This document shows, one piece after another, positions 25,823-38,268 of a stretch of 64,000 nt of DNA; positions within the stretch are counted from its first letter, which is position 1, and each line of letters starts with the position of its first letter. The stretch spans positions 1-64,000 of the forward strand of contig JALDNG010000864.1 in assembly GCA_024349245.1 (NCBI GenBank), in the 5' to 3' direction. This DNA comes from Neodontobutis hainanensis. Its lineage: Eukaryota > Chordata > Actinopteri > Gobiiformes > Odontobutidae. The notes beneath the pieces were generated by a model. It did no database searches and was not told the origin of the DNA. It saw only the letters and a program-made list of their open reading frames with translations. Both the position numbers and the translations under genes were made by a program.

Positions 25823-27797
25823 AAATTTAGTTTATTGAATAAAACAAAACATGCTGTGGATAGATGGATATTATCAGTTTCTTTTCTGAACTTGAACAGA
25901 TTTTAACAACAGATATTGACAAGATATGATATGATCGTACAAAATTTATTGTTGACTTTACTGTGTTTAAAAATAATATGCCATAGTACTGAAAATATTC
26001 ACAAAATTGTTATATTATAGAGACCCGTTCGATCAACTTTTTTTAACAAAGTATAAAAACCTAATTACATTTTACTTACAGTACAAATGGAGTAGTGCTA
26101 CAATAAACAAACTGGAGCCAACTTTCAGGTTATCTACCAGACTTTCGAATGGAATCCAAATTAGTCTGATTTAGAAAATGCCATCTTCTACGCGTTCCCT
26201 CGAAATTTTAAAATATTGATGAGCAATATTTAAGTTTTTATTTGAATGTTTCAAAAAAAATTTAAAATTTAATTAATGTGAAATAGTATGAATGTGCCTA
26301 TTAAATTTGGTCAAAATGCAAGACACAGTCGGACTTTTCCCAGTTTATAGGTTTATCATCTTTGTGTAACATAATATTCTTCCTTTTGTCTGAGGCATTT
26401 TGTCTCACCGGTAAGGGGCAGGACACCTTTATTAATGATATCGCATCTTTTATTGAGATTTTTGTGAAATTCGAAATCGTAAACATCAGAAATTCATCAT
26501 TTACTCAAGTTCTAAAATTAAATATTTTGAATATCAAATTTGGATTTTTTTGAGTTTTTAAGAATCAATTTAAATTGCCTCAAAGTTAAGCTGAGTCAGG
26601 TCGTGATGAGGAAACGCTCTTCATTTATTAACGGACAAAAGCTTATTTTATTGGAGAATAGATCTTAAATCATTTAATTTCACAAAACTGTTGAATCATA
26701 ATTCGTGACTTATCTTATTTATAAGCATACTCTTAATGGTGGGTTGTTATCAAAGAAAAATTGAGATCGGTTTGTGTGGTTCTACTTTGACGTATTTTTC
26801 ACATTCAAAACTCTGACTCGATGATAATCTAAGACAAATAAATTTTCACTGATCTCTGATTCTTGGATACAACCTTGACCGAAACTCTATGATAACACAT
26901 ATTGAGAACAGCGTTCACTTCACAGATTTTCGACGGATTCTTCAGATCTTACTTCATTCACTCTGTTTTACAGATAAACACGGTAACAAATTTACAACTG
27001 TAAACATAGCTCAAGAGTGGAGAATCAGATTCCACAACGGTGTTTGTCTTAAACTTCTTCGATCGTATGATTCATAGTTCGACCATCATGAACGAAACAG
27101 AAAATTAAGCCTTTTAATGTACTTCGTAATATTTGATTTTGATGAGGATACTATGATATGCGTATGTTTAGTGTTGCATGGTTATCCATTCCTACCTCTC
27201 CTCGTCTTATTCTAATAATCCCAACTGTGCTCATGTGGAGAAACTCTAGTTTCTTGTTGATCTAACAAATATTCATACAAAAAAGACCTATCAAAAAAGG
27301 AAATATTTCTAGAAGTGCTGCTGATTACTGTACAATCGTTCAGTATTAGGTTTAGTAAAATTTTTGAATAAAATTTAAACTTTCATTTTTTTAAAATTTT
27401 ACTTTGTTAACGCTATTTTTACATTTGTTTCATTTTAAAAAATTTGTGAAAATAGGTAAAATTAAGCCAAGTGACGTTGAAAGGAAGTAGAAATTTGTCG
27501 AACTTTCTGAATATAGATCGTATCCTAATGAATTTAATAATCAATCTGTTTATTCTTCGGTTTATTTAATATTTAAAGTGATATTTTTTTGAACATTTAA
27601 AAGCCACATAATTCAAGTTTTTATCTTATTGATTTTGACAATTTGTTGTTTGTAACACCTTTTACTTTTTGTGCCACTAGCTGCCATATGAATAAATATC
27701 ATTTTATCATATTTTTACATTCAGATATTATATAAGAACTTCTTTTCATGTTGAATTACGTTTTAAATTTTGAATTTTTATAAAAATTATTTTTGGT

Positions 27798-30425
27798 TCC
27801 TTTAAACTTTGTTTTAAATAAATTAGAGAACTAAAACCTTCGTATAATCAACGAACTGTTATTAGACAAGTTTAATGAATAATGAGAGGAATACTGTACA
27901 CTACATTCATGTTTTTTTCGTGAATATGTTCTTGATTTGCACAGATTAATATAAAATCTTTTGTGAGTAACATGCCAAACGGGTTTGCAAGACTAATATA
28001 TTGTAACTCGTGCGAAAAGCCGCAGACTTCATTGTTAAAGTTTACCAAATTTTTGTAAAATACAATATTGAGTATATTCAACAACAAATTTTCGAATATT
28101 TTCCCCTATTTTGGGGATAACAACCTAAAAAACATAATTCTGGAAAATCACATGATATTCTTAATAATTTTAATATTTTATATTATTTCGATATTATGGG
28201 AGCTTGTTGATATCCATCAAAAACATAAGTATACTCTTCAACAAATTTCTTTTTAAAAGTATAGTTATATTTTGCAAATGAATCGTCAAAGTTTTGTTGA
28301 TTGACGGATAAATTAGCTTATTTTTCTGTTCTAATGAATTATATCAATCTTCATTAATCTATGTCTGAAAATAAAAGCGTTGCAAAATATGTTTTTAAAT
28401 CTGTGACAACGTTTGGATATTATAAATCAAACTTGTTTCATTCTCTTCAATTCAACGCCTTTCCTTTTACTCGATGTATCATGTATAAAGTGAATCAATA
28501 AAATAAATCAACCACAATTACCTCGTTTAGAGTGGAAATTCAATGATCATTCTTGAAATATATGATAACCCAGAACGAGAAAACACCACCTCATACATAC
28601 TCAGATTTTATGGCCATTAATTCTCGAGGTTCTATTCATAACTTATGTAAGATATTAAAAACTTAATTTATATCTGCATGATTTTTTACTCGAGACCGAA
28701 ACTAGCATTCCTTTAGAAGTAAGACACTATTTTACCTTTAAGAATATGTGGATGACTCAGATTTGAACATATAAATGATTATAAACTCAAATTTTAATTA
28801 AATAATAGATAAAAGTGAAAAAGTTGATTTTTTTGAAAATAATTGCAAATCTAAAACAATAGATAATTGTCTCGTTGACTGTGACATTTAAAACGCCTTT
28901 GCAAATATCTCGAGAATATTGTAAGTATGCTTCTCTTCTCAAGAATCACCTTTAATAATTGTCTCTATAGGTTTATTTTTGAAAATCGTCAGGTCAATAT
29001 GTTTTAAAATTATAAAAGGCGTACTTTGGCGGGTACGTTTGATTCTCGATAAATCTTTTAATTTTTAAGACTTCTAATATCCTCTTAAAAATATCTGCCT
29101 TTATTATTTTATCATATCTGTGAACTAAAAGCAGAGGAGTATATTTGCTATTTTTTTGAATTCAAATGGAGAAATAAATAAAGTAGAAAAATTTAGAATG
29201 GCTCCTTTGCATTCACGGGATTTAGTCTAAATTTCATTTTTTATCTCTTGTTTAATTTTCCCAAAAGTGCAAATAATATAGTTGTTTGAGATATAATGAA
29301 TATTTAATATATATTTGACAAAACTTACAATTTTTAACATAAGACTTGAAAAAATCTTTTCAAAAATATAACCATGATAAATATGAAAATTTTACCCAAT
29401 ATTTCCAATATTAATATAAATTTTTAGAGATGGCAAGGATGAAAATTCCATATTAAGCTGGCTCCACTTAAAACAAAAATCCAAACTGCAGAACTATTTT
29501 TGAACGTTGAACCATTTGCATAATTTTAGTGTTAAGAATTCAATATCATAAACCATATTTTGCAGATATTTTGGTTTTTTTAGTATTGGACTCAATAAAT
29601 TGCCATTGTATCGCTTTATTTTTTGAATAACGGTAGTGAAACGACAAAAAGTTTTCCAAAACAAGCACAAGCGCATTAGTAAATTAAATGCCCGTACTTA
29701 TCTGATAGTCAATAAATCGGTTTTAAACCATCGAAAAATCACATAAATTATGTTTTTAGTGTAAAAATCAACATCTTATGAATATAATAATTTTTCGAGT
29801 TTAAAATATTTAATATATTCTGTGATAATTCTACTGAAAATACTCTTATTATAAACATATATCTTTAGGATCTCGCTTCTATTCATACATTTATCAATTT
29901 ATAATATAATTACCTAATTGCAACTTAATAAGTGAAACTCATATTTCGTGTAGCTGCATGTTTGAGATTTTAATTTACGTTTTAAATAATTTAGGAAAGT
30001 CATATTACGTTTCCTAAAATTTTCATTTACTTCAGATTTATATTTTCATTGCGCAACATCAATATGGTTCGTCATAATTGTTTCCATTTTAATTTTTATT
30101 GGCATAAAAAACAACTTATAAGAATTTTAAAAGCACTGGAAATTATTATAATTGAAATATACTATTTATTAGATTTTTTTTTAAAAGAACACAATTACGT
30201 CTTCTAACAAAGAGCCTGCCATTTTGTCAATCAAAATATTGGTAACTACAGAAGTCTTCTGTTTGCTCATGTAAGTATCAGATAAAGTTTGTTAAAAGCA
30301 CACCGAGTAGTTTAAATTGTGTGCGGGCTTCAAGGACGTTCTCGACAAAATATAGGAATAGTTGACACTAAGATCATGAAAGTAATTTTTATCAAGAATG
30401 TAGTGGCATTTCTTAAAATGACTTT
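27798..30425. other. Spacer side of the left junction, no gene seen
   Basis: AT-rich. The open frames here (60-71 codons at 27872-28256 and 29494-29676) are short, low in complexity and of the size expected by chance. Nothing else seen. Confidence 0.6.
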
Positions 30426-30953
30426 TTATTCTATTTCCTTTTCATATTTTATCGCGTTTCGTCGAATAAATGTCTGCCGACTACATCCGGGAAGAGAAGA
30501 GAAAAAATCCTTCGTTTTACCTAAGATGACAAAAAAACTGATCATCACAAAACTCCCTTTCTTGTAACTCATTAATCTAAATTTCCCCTCGATGATTTGC
30601 GATTTAATTTCAGACCACACTTGGTCGGCTATTATTTAAAATCTTCTTCACTGTGTAAAACATTCAAAGATAGTTAATGGGCTTTTTGATAGTTGTAGAT
30701 CCATGTCAGAGAAATGCTTTTTGAGTTTTAAAAATGCTATCATAGTTAAATGTAGATGAAAAATACTATTTTGGAAAGTTATTTCTCCTAAACCAGACTC
30801 ACCTTGAAGTGGATAAAGTATTTGTACTTTTTGAATGATACAAGTTATTTCATCAACACGTTCCTTAGATTCTCTTGAAGGATTCATATTTTTACAAATT
30901 GAGTGTTTAATATGTTTTCTCGTGTGTATCACCCTAAATTTTATAGAATACAT
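30426..30953 (-). CDS. Candidate gene of unknown family, uncertain splicing
   Basis: A 101-codon frame from ATG at 30953 to 30648, with a charged segment (NPSRESKERVDEITCIIQ) and a hydrophobic middle, is followed on the same strand by a 64-codon frame (30426-30620) that ends TAA. A 33-nt GT-AG interval in between (donor after ATCTTTGAAT, acceptor AATAATAG) joins the two in frame into SDQVWSEIKSQIIEGKF and onward. A 23-nt alternative using the same acceptor leads to an early stop. A second in-frame 33-nt GT-AG interval within the distal part may be an intron or coding. No family is recognised and no membrane or signal segment is obvious. Composition is better than the surroundings, but it could still be a relic or chance. 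Confidence 0.33.
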
Positions 30954-32289
30954 GAATTACCTCTTAAAATCAGCAAGGTCGCAGAAAGGTTAAATATTTA
31001 TTCTGTGAATAATTATTTATCATTGGATTTCGCGGATAGTCGTTTTTATGTCTGATTATGTTGTAATGTTTATATTTCAAACTATATCAAGACTAAAATG
31101 GTGTCTTTACCATAGTGAGTTAGCATTTAGCATAAATAGCGCGTTAGCGTAAGATACTGCGTTTGAGATGGAATTCTTTCTTCGGTGCATTCTAAAGGGA
31201 AAAGTACTTGTGAAATTTCGCCTATTTTTAATTTAAAGCATCAACCGAGATGAGCTATAAAAATGCGTTCATTAAAATTCAAAATCATTTTCAAGTATTG
31301 AATTTAGCAATAGTACCATATAGAAAATAAAATAGTTTTAGAAATTATATCTTTGACAGATGAAGTGTTTCAAATAAGATCCCAAGAATACAAGTTGGCA
31401 GTGAGTTTTTTAATTCGAATTCAACTTAATGCTTCCAGGTAATCACAAAAAAACACACCATCCAAGGCGATGAGACAGCTTCTGCTTTTTACCTTTCGAG
31501 AAAATTAATTTCTTATTGTTTTTAATATATTTACTTATGGTAATAATACGAATCGAACCGGAGTGTTGCGATTAATATGTCACATTGATTTAAGTCAAAA
31601 TTAGAAATTTATCAATTTCAAATTATGATTTTCAGAAATATTGATAAAGGTAATTTATCCCGAAAAGAATCAAAAAACATAAAAATATCTAAACTAGTCT
31701 TCGTTTTTGATAAAGAACTTAAAATCAAATTGAAAATCAAAAATTGGACAAGGACTCGCTGATTAAAGGTTTTATTCATAGTTAATAAAGAGGAAAATGT
31801 GGTTTAGGTTATTCAATCTTAAATTTACCTGTTGTTAAAGTTAAGATTTTTAAATCTTTTCCCATGAATTTAAAAAACATTGATATCTAATACGTCAAAA
31901 ATTGGCCAATTTTATAACTCAAGTACGAAAAATTCCGTCACGATTGGCTTTTGCGCATTCATTTCAAAGATGCGATCAAAATGATTTATCAACCACCTGA
32001 TATTTCCACTATAATTGCCATTTTAATATTATCCAGTTGATTGGCGACCACGGTTTATTGATAGTATTTGACAAAAAACATTGAATTCGAAGATAAACTT
32101 AGATTTCAAATCAAGGAGGACAAAAAATAAACGAAATAAATTTCTCTTCAATGAAATAAAAGTTTAAAAATGAGAATTGTTCATAAATGCAGATATTTTA
32201 AACTTCGCTGACAACTCGGTGGGTGATTTATCACGAGGATAACCAATCTGGCCATTTTTACCGAACGTTGCGGCTAAAATTTAATTCCC
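30954..32289. other. Intergenic region upstream of DCAF13
   Basis: No gene seen. Somewhat GC-richer patches lie at 31130-31200, 31460-31500 (two minus-strand frames open for about 25 codons) and directly before the DCAF13 start. No promoter motif can be assigned with confidence. Confidence 0.55.
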
Positions 32290-33677
32290 ATGAAAATCAA
32301 GGTTCTTTCAAGAAACCCAGAACATTTTTATCGAGAAACAATTGATGACATAAATATCATTCATAGAAATTTTGATAAAACGTATCACCCATTTCAAACT
32401 ACGAGAGAATATATACGCGCTTTGAATGCAGTTAAAATGGAAAGGATGTTTTCAAAGCCATTTGTTCGGAGTTTGAGTGGTCACAAGGAACCTGTGGTAA
32501 GGCTATGCCGCCATCCATCCAGAATAGCCTGGATTGCGTCTGGTTCAATGGATGGCGTCGTGAAGCTGTGGAATCTAAAAACAGGATCAGCGCTAGGGTC
32601 ATTCGAATCTCATAATTCCACTCTCAATGGACTCTCTTTTTCTCCCGATGGATCTATTCTTATTACTTCTGGGGTCGATAGTAAAATCAATTTATTTTCT
32701 GTAACTGATGGGTTAGATGTTATAATCAATCTTAAAGATTCTCTCGCTACCACTGGACCTGTTCATTCTATCGATTATTCTCAGAATCCAAACATATTTG
32801 CTTCTGGAGGAGAAAGCATTCGGATCTACAATCTAAATAGAATTGGACTCGTGGATAATTATTCTATTGAGACTGAAACCATTCATTGTTTGCGATTTAA
32901 CAAGGTTGAGCAAAATCTTTTTTGCACTCTGGGTTCTGATAAGGGTTTCGCCTTGTACGACTCTAGAGTTAGTTCAAAGTGTTTCAAAGTATTTCTTGAT
33001 ATGAAAGGTAATTCGATGTCTTGGAATCCCATCGAAGCAAATTCAATCGTGATCGGATCGGAAGATTCAAATTGCTACGTCTTCGATGTCAGAAATATTA
33101 AAAAGCCAGCCAGATGTTTTAACGATCATACTAACAGTGTTTTGGATGTTGATTTCAGTCCAACTGGGCAAGATTTCGTATCTGCTAGTTATGATCGTTC
33201 AATCAGAATTTATTCGTTGGACAGTAAGAAGAGTGTTGAAGTTTATCACACGCGAAGAATGCAAAGAGTTTTTTCGGTGATTTATACGGCAGACTCTCAA
33301 TATGTAGCTTGTGGTAGTGATGATATGAACATCAGATTGTGGAAAAGTAAAGCCTCTCAGCCTGTTGGTTATGTAAAAGTTTTAAATAACTTAAGCTTCG
33401 CCCTCGCCAGAAAATTGCTCTTAATTACAACAATCGATTGATTCACAAATACCGATTTCATCCAGAAATCAAGCGAATACACAAGTATTTTTAAATACTG
33501 ACTTAGCTATCGTCATCTACCAAAACATTTGTTCAATTCTGTTGTTAAGAAAAAAATTGAACGAATATCCTTGAATAGAAAGTAATCACTTTTTTTCATT
33601 CTAGAATTGAAAATGCTAAGATATTCAGCAAAAAGCATATTAGGCCTCCAAAAACAGTATCAAGAATCGAGGATTAA
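32290..33677 (+). CDS. DCAF13: DCAF13/SOF1, WD40-repeat ribosome biogenesis factor
   Basis: The animal orthologue of yeast Sof1, a nucleolar WD40 component of the small-subunit processome needed for 18S rRNA maturation; in animals it is also a CUL4-DDB1 adaptor. Exons are 32290-33372, 33396-33484, 33507-33581 and 33605-33677, with introns of only 23, 22 and 23 nt, giving 439 residues (human about 445). The start MKIKVLSRNPEHF matches the family start. WD blades run from about residue 60 to 350, with the hallmark stretches SASYDRSIRIY and CGSDDMNIRLWK and the conserved VYHTRRMQ. Only removal of the three introns restores the C-terminal Sof1-like domain (LRPRQKIALNYN, HPEIKRI, YRHLPK and the basic tail). 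Reading through intron 1 instead drifts out of the family sequence and stops early. All family landmarks are present, so the gene is probably functional. It lies in the spacer between the repeat arms with no operon-like neighbour. Confidence 0.97.
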
Positions 33678-34548
33678 CATTTTAAATACCATAGAAAAAG
33701 TTGTATAATAATTTATACTTTAACTCTTTTAAAATTGCTATTAGCCACTAATACTCTTTTTTATTCATATATTAGTATGTTGACCAAACTTTTTATTAGT
33801 CTTGTTGAAAAATCTAAGATATTTTATAATTTAACTGTGAAAATGTATTTCAATTATTTCGATTAACACTTGTTCTATGTCACAGATAAGGTGAGACTAA
33901 CTGATAATTAAGCTATTTACCAACTTAACTTATCACTTTGCTCTAATTTTTAGGATGTGTGACGCCATAAAACAAAACACCCAAATTGATTTCATTTTTG
34001 GTGAACGTCGGAGAAGTTTAAAAATTACCGTTTTCATATCTTATTATAAAAATCAACACCCATAGAGTAAAATTAAATTTTTATAACCATTTAATGGAAC
34101 ACTCTTAATGATATAAAATGGCTCAATGGGATGTAAAATTTTCTGATACGTTTAATGAGTTGTGAAGAAAGATTTTCCTAATATTATGCGTAATAATGAT
34201 TGAGAAAGAATTAAATGTTATTTTTCAGTTAAACTTGGTGGCTAATGGTTACTAAGAGATTTTAAAGGAATGCTACGACATTTTTCTTTTTAGGTTGAAG
34301 ACGAATTACTTTTTGAAACAATTATTTCCTCGTAAGCGATCTATGAAAACATACCATGGTTATAAATACATAAAATAAGGTTTTCCTGTGTTTATTGTTT
34401 ATCGTTTGAATTTTTTCTTTCTGACTTTTTAATTTTCGGGTTGACTCTCTTATTGAATGTTGGGTCTTTGTTTTTTTTACCTTTTAATTATAAATATAAA
34501 CTTCTGCGCATCCGCGTTCCTGCATCGACGTTCCTATCGTCTCCTAGA
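33678..34548. other. Convergent intergenic region between DCAF13 and the coiled-coil gene
   Basis: The two flanking genes point toward each other, so this holds both 3' flanks. It is AT-rich, with no open frame of note. A slightly GC-richer patch at 34505-34545 lies just past the stop of the downstream gene. Confidence 0.6.
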
Positions 34549-34933
34549 TTAAACTTTAAAATAACCCATTTTTTCTTTCAGTTCTTTTAGATTTTCATCC
34601 GCTTCGTTTACCTGGTGAAATCATTTTCAAATACGATTAAATAAATTTGGTGCATATAGTTGTTCTTTCTGTCTTCATACTTTGACATTTTATCGAGAAT
34701 TTTGTTCACATCATTGGGATCGGTGGTGGCATCCAAACTCTCACAATAATTTGCCATTTCTGATATAAAAATTTTAGATAACGTAGTAATTTTAGGTCTA
34801 CCTCCTTACATTGGGAGATCAAAGGTTGGATTCTTAAAGGTAGTATGTCCCGATCTGTGAATAAATTACCCTCATTACACTTTCTAAATGCATCGTTATA
34901 GTTAGAACGAAGGTCTTCTACATTCATTTTCAT
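34549..34933 (-). CDS. Small coiled-coil protein gene with two 23-nt introns
   Basis: Three exons (34783-34933, 34635-34759, 34549-34611) give 112 residues ending EKMGYFKV and TAA. Both introns (34760-34782, 34612-34634) are exactly 23 nt with GT at the start and CAG at the end, and together they close one frame of 113 codons. The protein is soluble, acidic and largely helical: MKMNVEDLRSNYNDAFRKC, a central QCKEVDLKLLQMANYCES, and a C-terminal heptad-like stretch VNEADENLKELKEK. This suggests a small coiled-coil subunit of a complex. I do not recognise the family. An upstream ATG in another frame (MSEFDENE) cannot be joined. Finding two introns of the same unusual length as in DCAF13 and RPS14 is strong support that the gene is real. 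It is convergent with DCAF13. Confidence 0.75.
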
Positions 34934-37900
34934 CAAATTCGGACATGCGCATTACTGACATTATCGTTCCACAAACATTTTTTTACACGAAATAAAACAT
35001 TGTTTTTATCTTACAGCACTAAAATAATAGCATAAATCTTTAATAATTTTTAATAATTTGAACAATTTGTTTAAAAATTAATCGAATTTCTGAAACACGA
35101 GAATTTCGTTTGAATTTAACTCTGAGCTATTGTTACAAGTCTAAACTGCTGTCTTCTGATAAATCTAAAAATAACTAGAATTAAATTTTATTTTGATGTG
35201 TAATATACTTATTACAAAAATATGCACGACAGAGTTAAAAGAAAAGCTTTTAAAATACAAAGAATGCGTATGCTAATTATACTTAACATATAAAAATTAC
35301 TCTATTAAGGTTTTAAAGTTTAGAAACATCCTAATTAAAACACTTTTGAGGATATACTCAAAACTATTCAGAACCTGCTAAGTAGTGATTCTGATCGTTT
35401 TAATTCATAAAATTTAACGGTCCAATTTATTTCTAAATTATTTTCAAATTCTACTAATTTTAAAAATTATTCTCTCAAGTTAATGCATGCATTTACACCA
35501 TCTTTTAAAATTTTAATGTATTTAGAGCCTGCGCGATTTAAAATTATTAAAATAATTAAAATAGGTATGGATTTCCCCAAAAAAGACGAATATAGTAAAT
35601 TAATAACTCTGATAATATAAAGCTTCTATTTGTGAAAATTCACAAAATCAACAATTATAAGATAGTTTACAATATGATAAAATTTGGCGTGTGTGCATGA
35701 GTGTAGGCACAAATTTCATTTTAAGACTGGAAAAATATTTTATTAGCATAGCATCATTAATTCACACTAAAAAGTAATTATTCTTTATTTATACTGTTTA
35801 GGAGAGATATCATTCTCATGTAAAACTTAAATACCGTGGCGCTGATATCATCTATTTTTTGAGCTTGAGAAGGTTTGTGTTAGAAAAAATATAATGTGTT
35901 AATTTTTCTATTATGGTTAATTAGAACCATGCTAAGCTTTCGTGTAAAAACAATCAGAAATTTTAAGGGTTCAAAAGAAGCACGAATTTCCTTTTGAATT
36001 CTAAATTTTCATGAAATTTATGTTGTTGATGTTGATTAAAAGAGGTTAACACAATTTTTGTTGTTTAAGCTATTATCTGACTAAATGAGTTGAAAGCTTA
36101 ACGGGTTAATAAAAATAACCTCGTTATTGGTTAAAAAAGTTTTTATTTTACATTAAAAAACCGTTTGTCACATGAATAAAACTTTCATCTTATTATCATG
36201 GCCAGGTATCATTAATTATCTCTCAAATCATAGTGATGAAATATAAATATGTGTATACCTAATATTTTATTGAGATTGTTGCAAAAATGATTACATTAAT
36301 TTACGAGTTTCAAACTGATGTAAGAAAAACTCATCTCTACTTAAGAATAAGTAATTTATAAATTCGATCAAAGAAAACTATTCTTTCTAGTTTTTGTATG
36401 AATTTTGGATTTGGTATTTCCACTCATATATTCCGTAAATTAACGAAGGCGTTTACTAATTACCGATTATAGTGCGAATTTATCCGATCAAAACCAACAT
36501 GCTGAATCTCATGCAATGAGCATATTTTTTGCAATTTATTTTATTTTGTTCGAGTTAGTTTGCCAACTGAATTTAGTTCCTGCGAGAAACATACAAGCTG
36601 ATAAAGAAGCAAACGCCATAATATTCGATATCGTGAAATTAATTTTCTTCATCGAGCGAGTCTTATAAAATGCATTTTAAGTTTTTGATAAAATCGTAAG
36701 AATTTTTAATCAACCATTTCAATTTTCGTACATATACGGATTTGGCTATTTTACTGTACTGCCTAATAATGAGCATAAAAAAAGTTTAAACGTTTTCATC
36801 TCTTAAGTTGGAAGTTGAAACTGGAAAATGGCGATGCAATGCATTGATTTTTCTTGTAATTTGAATTGTGAGACTATTTTTGAGCGCATAACTTGCCATT
36901 CATGCATGGTTACTATGGCCAACATATGCTCAAACACCAAGGGTAAATTTCCCATTTGGTCTTTATCCATGTTTTTTTCAAAAACTCGTGGTTGTCTTAC
37001 CCTTTCATGATTTTTGTCAATAGAAAAATTCACAGAGAAAAATAAAAGGACAAATCGTATTTCTGTATCTTTATATTACATTTGAAAATATCAATGAATA
37101 CGAAATATTTAATCCGAATTCATGATTTTTGATAAACCGAAATTTCATTTTAATCGACTATATTATAAATAATCGGTTATATATTAATTTTAAAATAATC
37201 AATTTAATAGTTATGAGTGTCGAAACTCTGTTAAAGTTAACGAAACATAACCACCTTTAAAATCTCTCATCGATAATTTTTCCTATGAAAATGGGAAGAA
37301 ATGAATTTCAATAAAAATTCCCATAAAATATCAAATTAGGCGAAGGAAGGTCTGAGGCAATATGAAGAGAACGTGTTAGTTTTTAAATCATGAAAATATC
37401 ATAATATACGAAACCATAAACCCCTGTACAATTATGCCAACTTGAGGTGAAGCGTTAAATATTTATCACGTCTTATATTACTATTCTTCATGAAGGTATA
37501 TCTGCATGCTGGTCTCCTTTTTAAAATTTCGGCTCAGTTTTTCGCATTCCTTTCAACAAAACAATTCTTTGTTATATTTAAAAATCTGCAAATAAGAAAT
37601 ATAATTCCTCATCATTAGATTTTTGGATGTTTATAATTTGTAAAAAGAATCCTATAAGCAGAAAATTATATTGACATAACTCTTATCTGTCACTGGGTCT
37701 AGAATTTCGCCGAAAATGGACGAGATAACTGAAAGAAGATATTTATCTGTATAAAAAAGTCGATTCTTAAAAACACTTTTCATAGTTTTCCCTAATACCG
37801 AAAACACAAAGACTGCCAACAAAATCATACTGAATGAAGTTCCCTTTTATAAGGTGTTACTCAACGTCAAAAATTCAAGTCATGCTTAATTTCGTTCCCA

Positions 37901-38037
37901 CAGCTCTGAAAGTAATAAAACATTTTGTAGTAACGGATTCTTTATGATTAAAAATTCTGTTTGATTTTGACGTTTATCGATCTCATTTTAAAAATATTCA
38001 AAAGTATTATTTATTCTGTCAAAACATTTTATCTTAA
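34934..38037. other. AT-rich intergenic region with one weak coding-like frame
   Basis: No secure gene. The minus-strand frame 36803-37033 (containing DKDQMGNLPLVFEHMLAIV and HEWQVMRSKI) has protein-like composition, but I find no matching exon on either side and no family. The rest is AT-rich with nothing seen. Confidence 0.5.
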
Positions 38038-38268
38038 AATAAATCATTCTTGTGTTCGTATGCATCTCTATCCTTCTCTGCAGAGGGGGTTAGTTCTAAA
38101 GCTCATTTCATATATACTTTTCAGTTTCCGCTTCCTGGTACGAGAACATGTGTTGACTCAACATTTGATGAAGGTCTTATTGATTGATTCCTTTCAGAAA
38201 AGACGACGGTGTATCTCCGTAACTTCGAGACAACAATGACCATCTCCTTCTCCTTATATACACATTAG
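38038..38268 (+). CDS. Candidate exon pair with a 24-nt intron, partial gene
   Basis: An open frame from 38038 to 38173 reads YASLSFSAEGVSSKAHF and FPLPGTRTCVDSTFDE. A 24-nt GT-AG interval (38174-38197, ending CTTTCAG) joins it in frame to 38198-38268, which reads KTTVYLRNFETTMTISF and stops at TAG. The Ser/Thr/Phe-rich beta-like composition suggests an extracellular or lumenal domain. There is no start codon in this frame, so a 5' exon is missing from the model. An overlapping frame (ATG at 38059) can use the same intron, which makes the choice of frame uncertain. The intron length matches the ultrashort class of this genome. No family is recognised; it may be a gene fragment. Confidence 0.33.

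Larger units (their letters stand above)
18993..27797 (+). repeat. Left arm of a giant inverted repeat (about 8.8 kb)
   Basis: The whole segment is matched in reverse complement by 51527-60300. Paired positions add up to about 79290-79325 throughout, so there are no large insertions or deletions. By eye the match is roughly nine in ten with many single-base differences, so this is an old or fast-diverging duplication. Outer edge: a TCTTTATATT tract just before ATCATTAGGATATTG. Inner edge: similarity stops shortly after TTGAATTTTT near 27795. Inside are the 3' exons of the putative micro-exon gene, a 26-bp tandem repeat, a GC-rich hairpin and several short ORFs. Many of these ORFs are open in only one arm, as expected for largely non-coding DNA. 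Confidence 0.96.

Noticed and set aside
31541..31565. B-box-like GGTTCGATTC on the minus strand (tRNA candidate)
   Set aside because: The flanking bases do not form a T-stem and no acceptor stem or A box is present.
33373..33441. DCAF13 ending at the stop of its first long frame (383 residues)
   Set aside because: The last 22 residues of that frame do not match the family; removing the 23-nt intron restores the conserved C-terminal domain.
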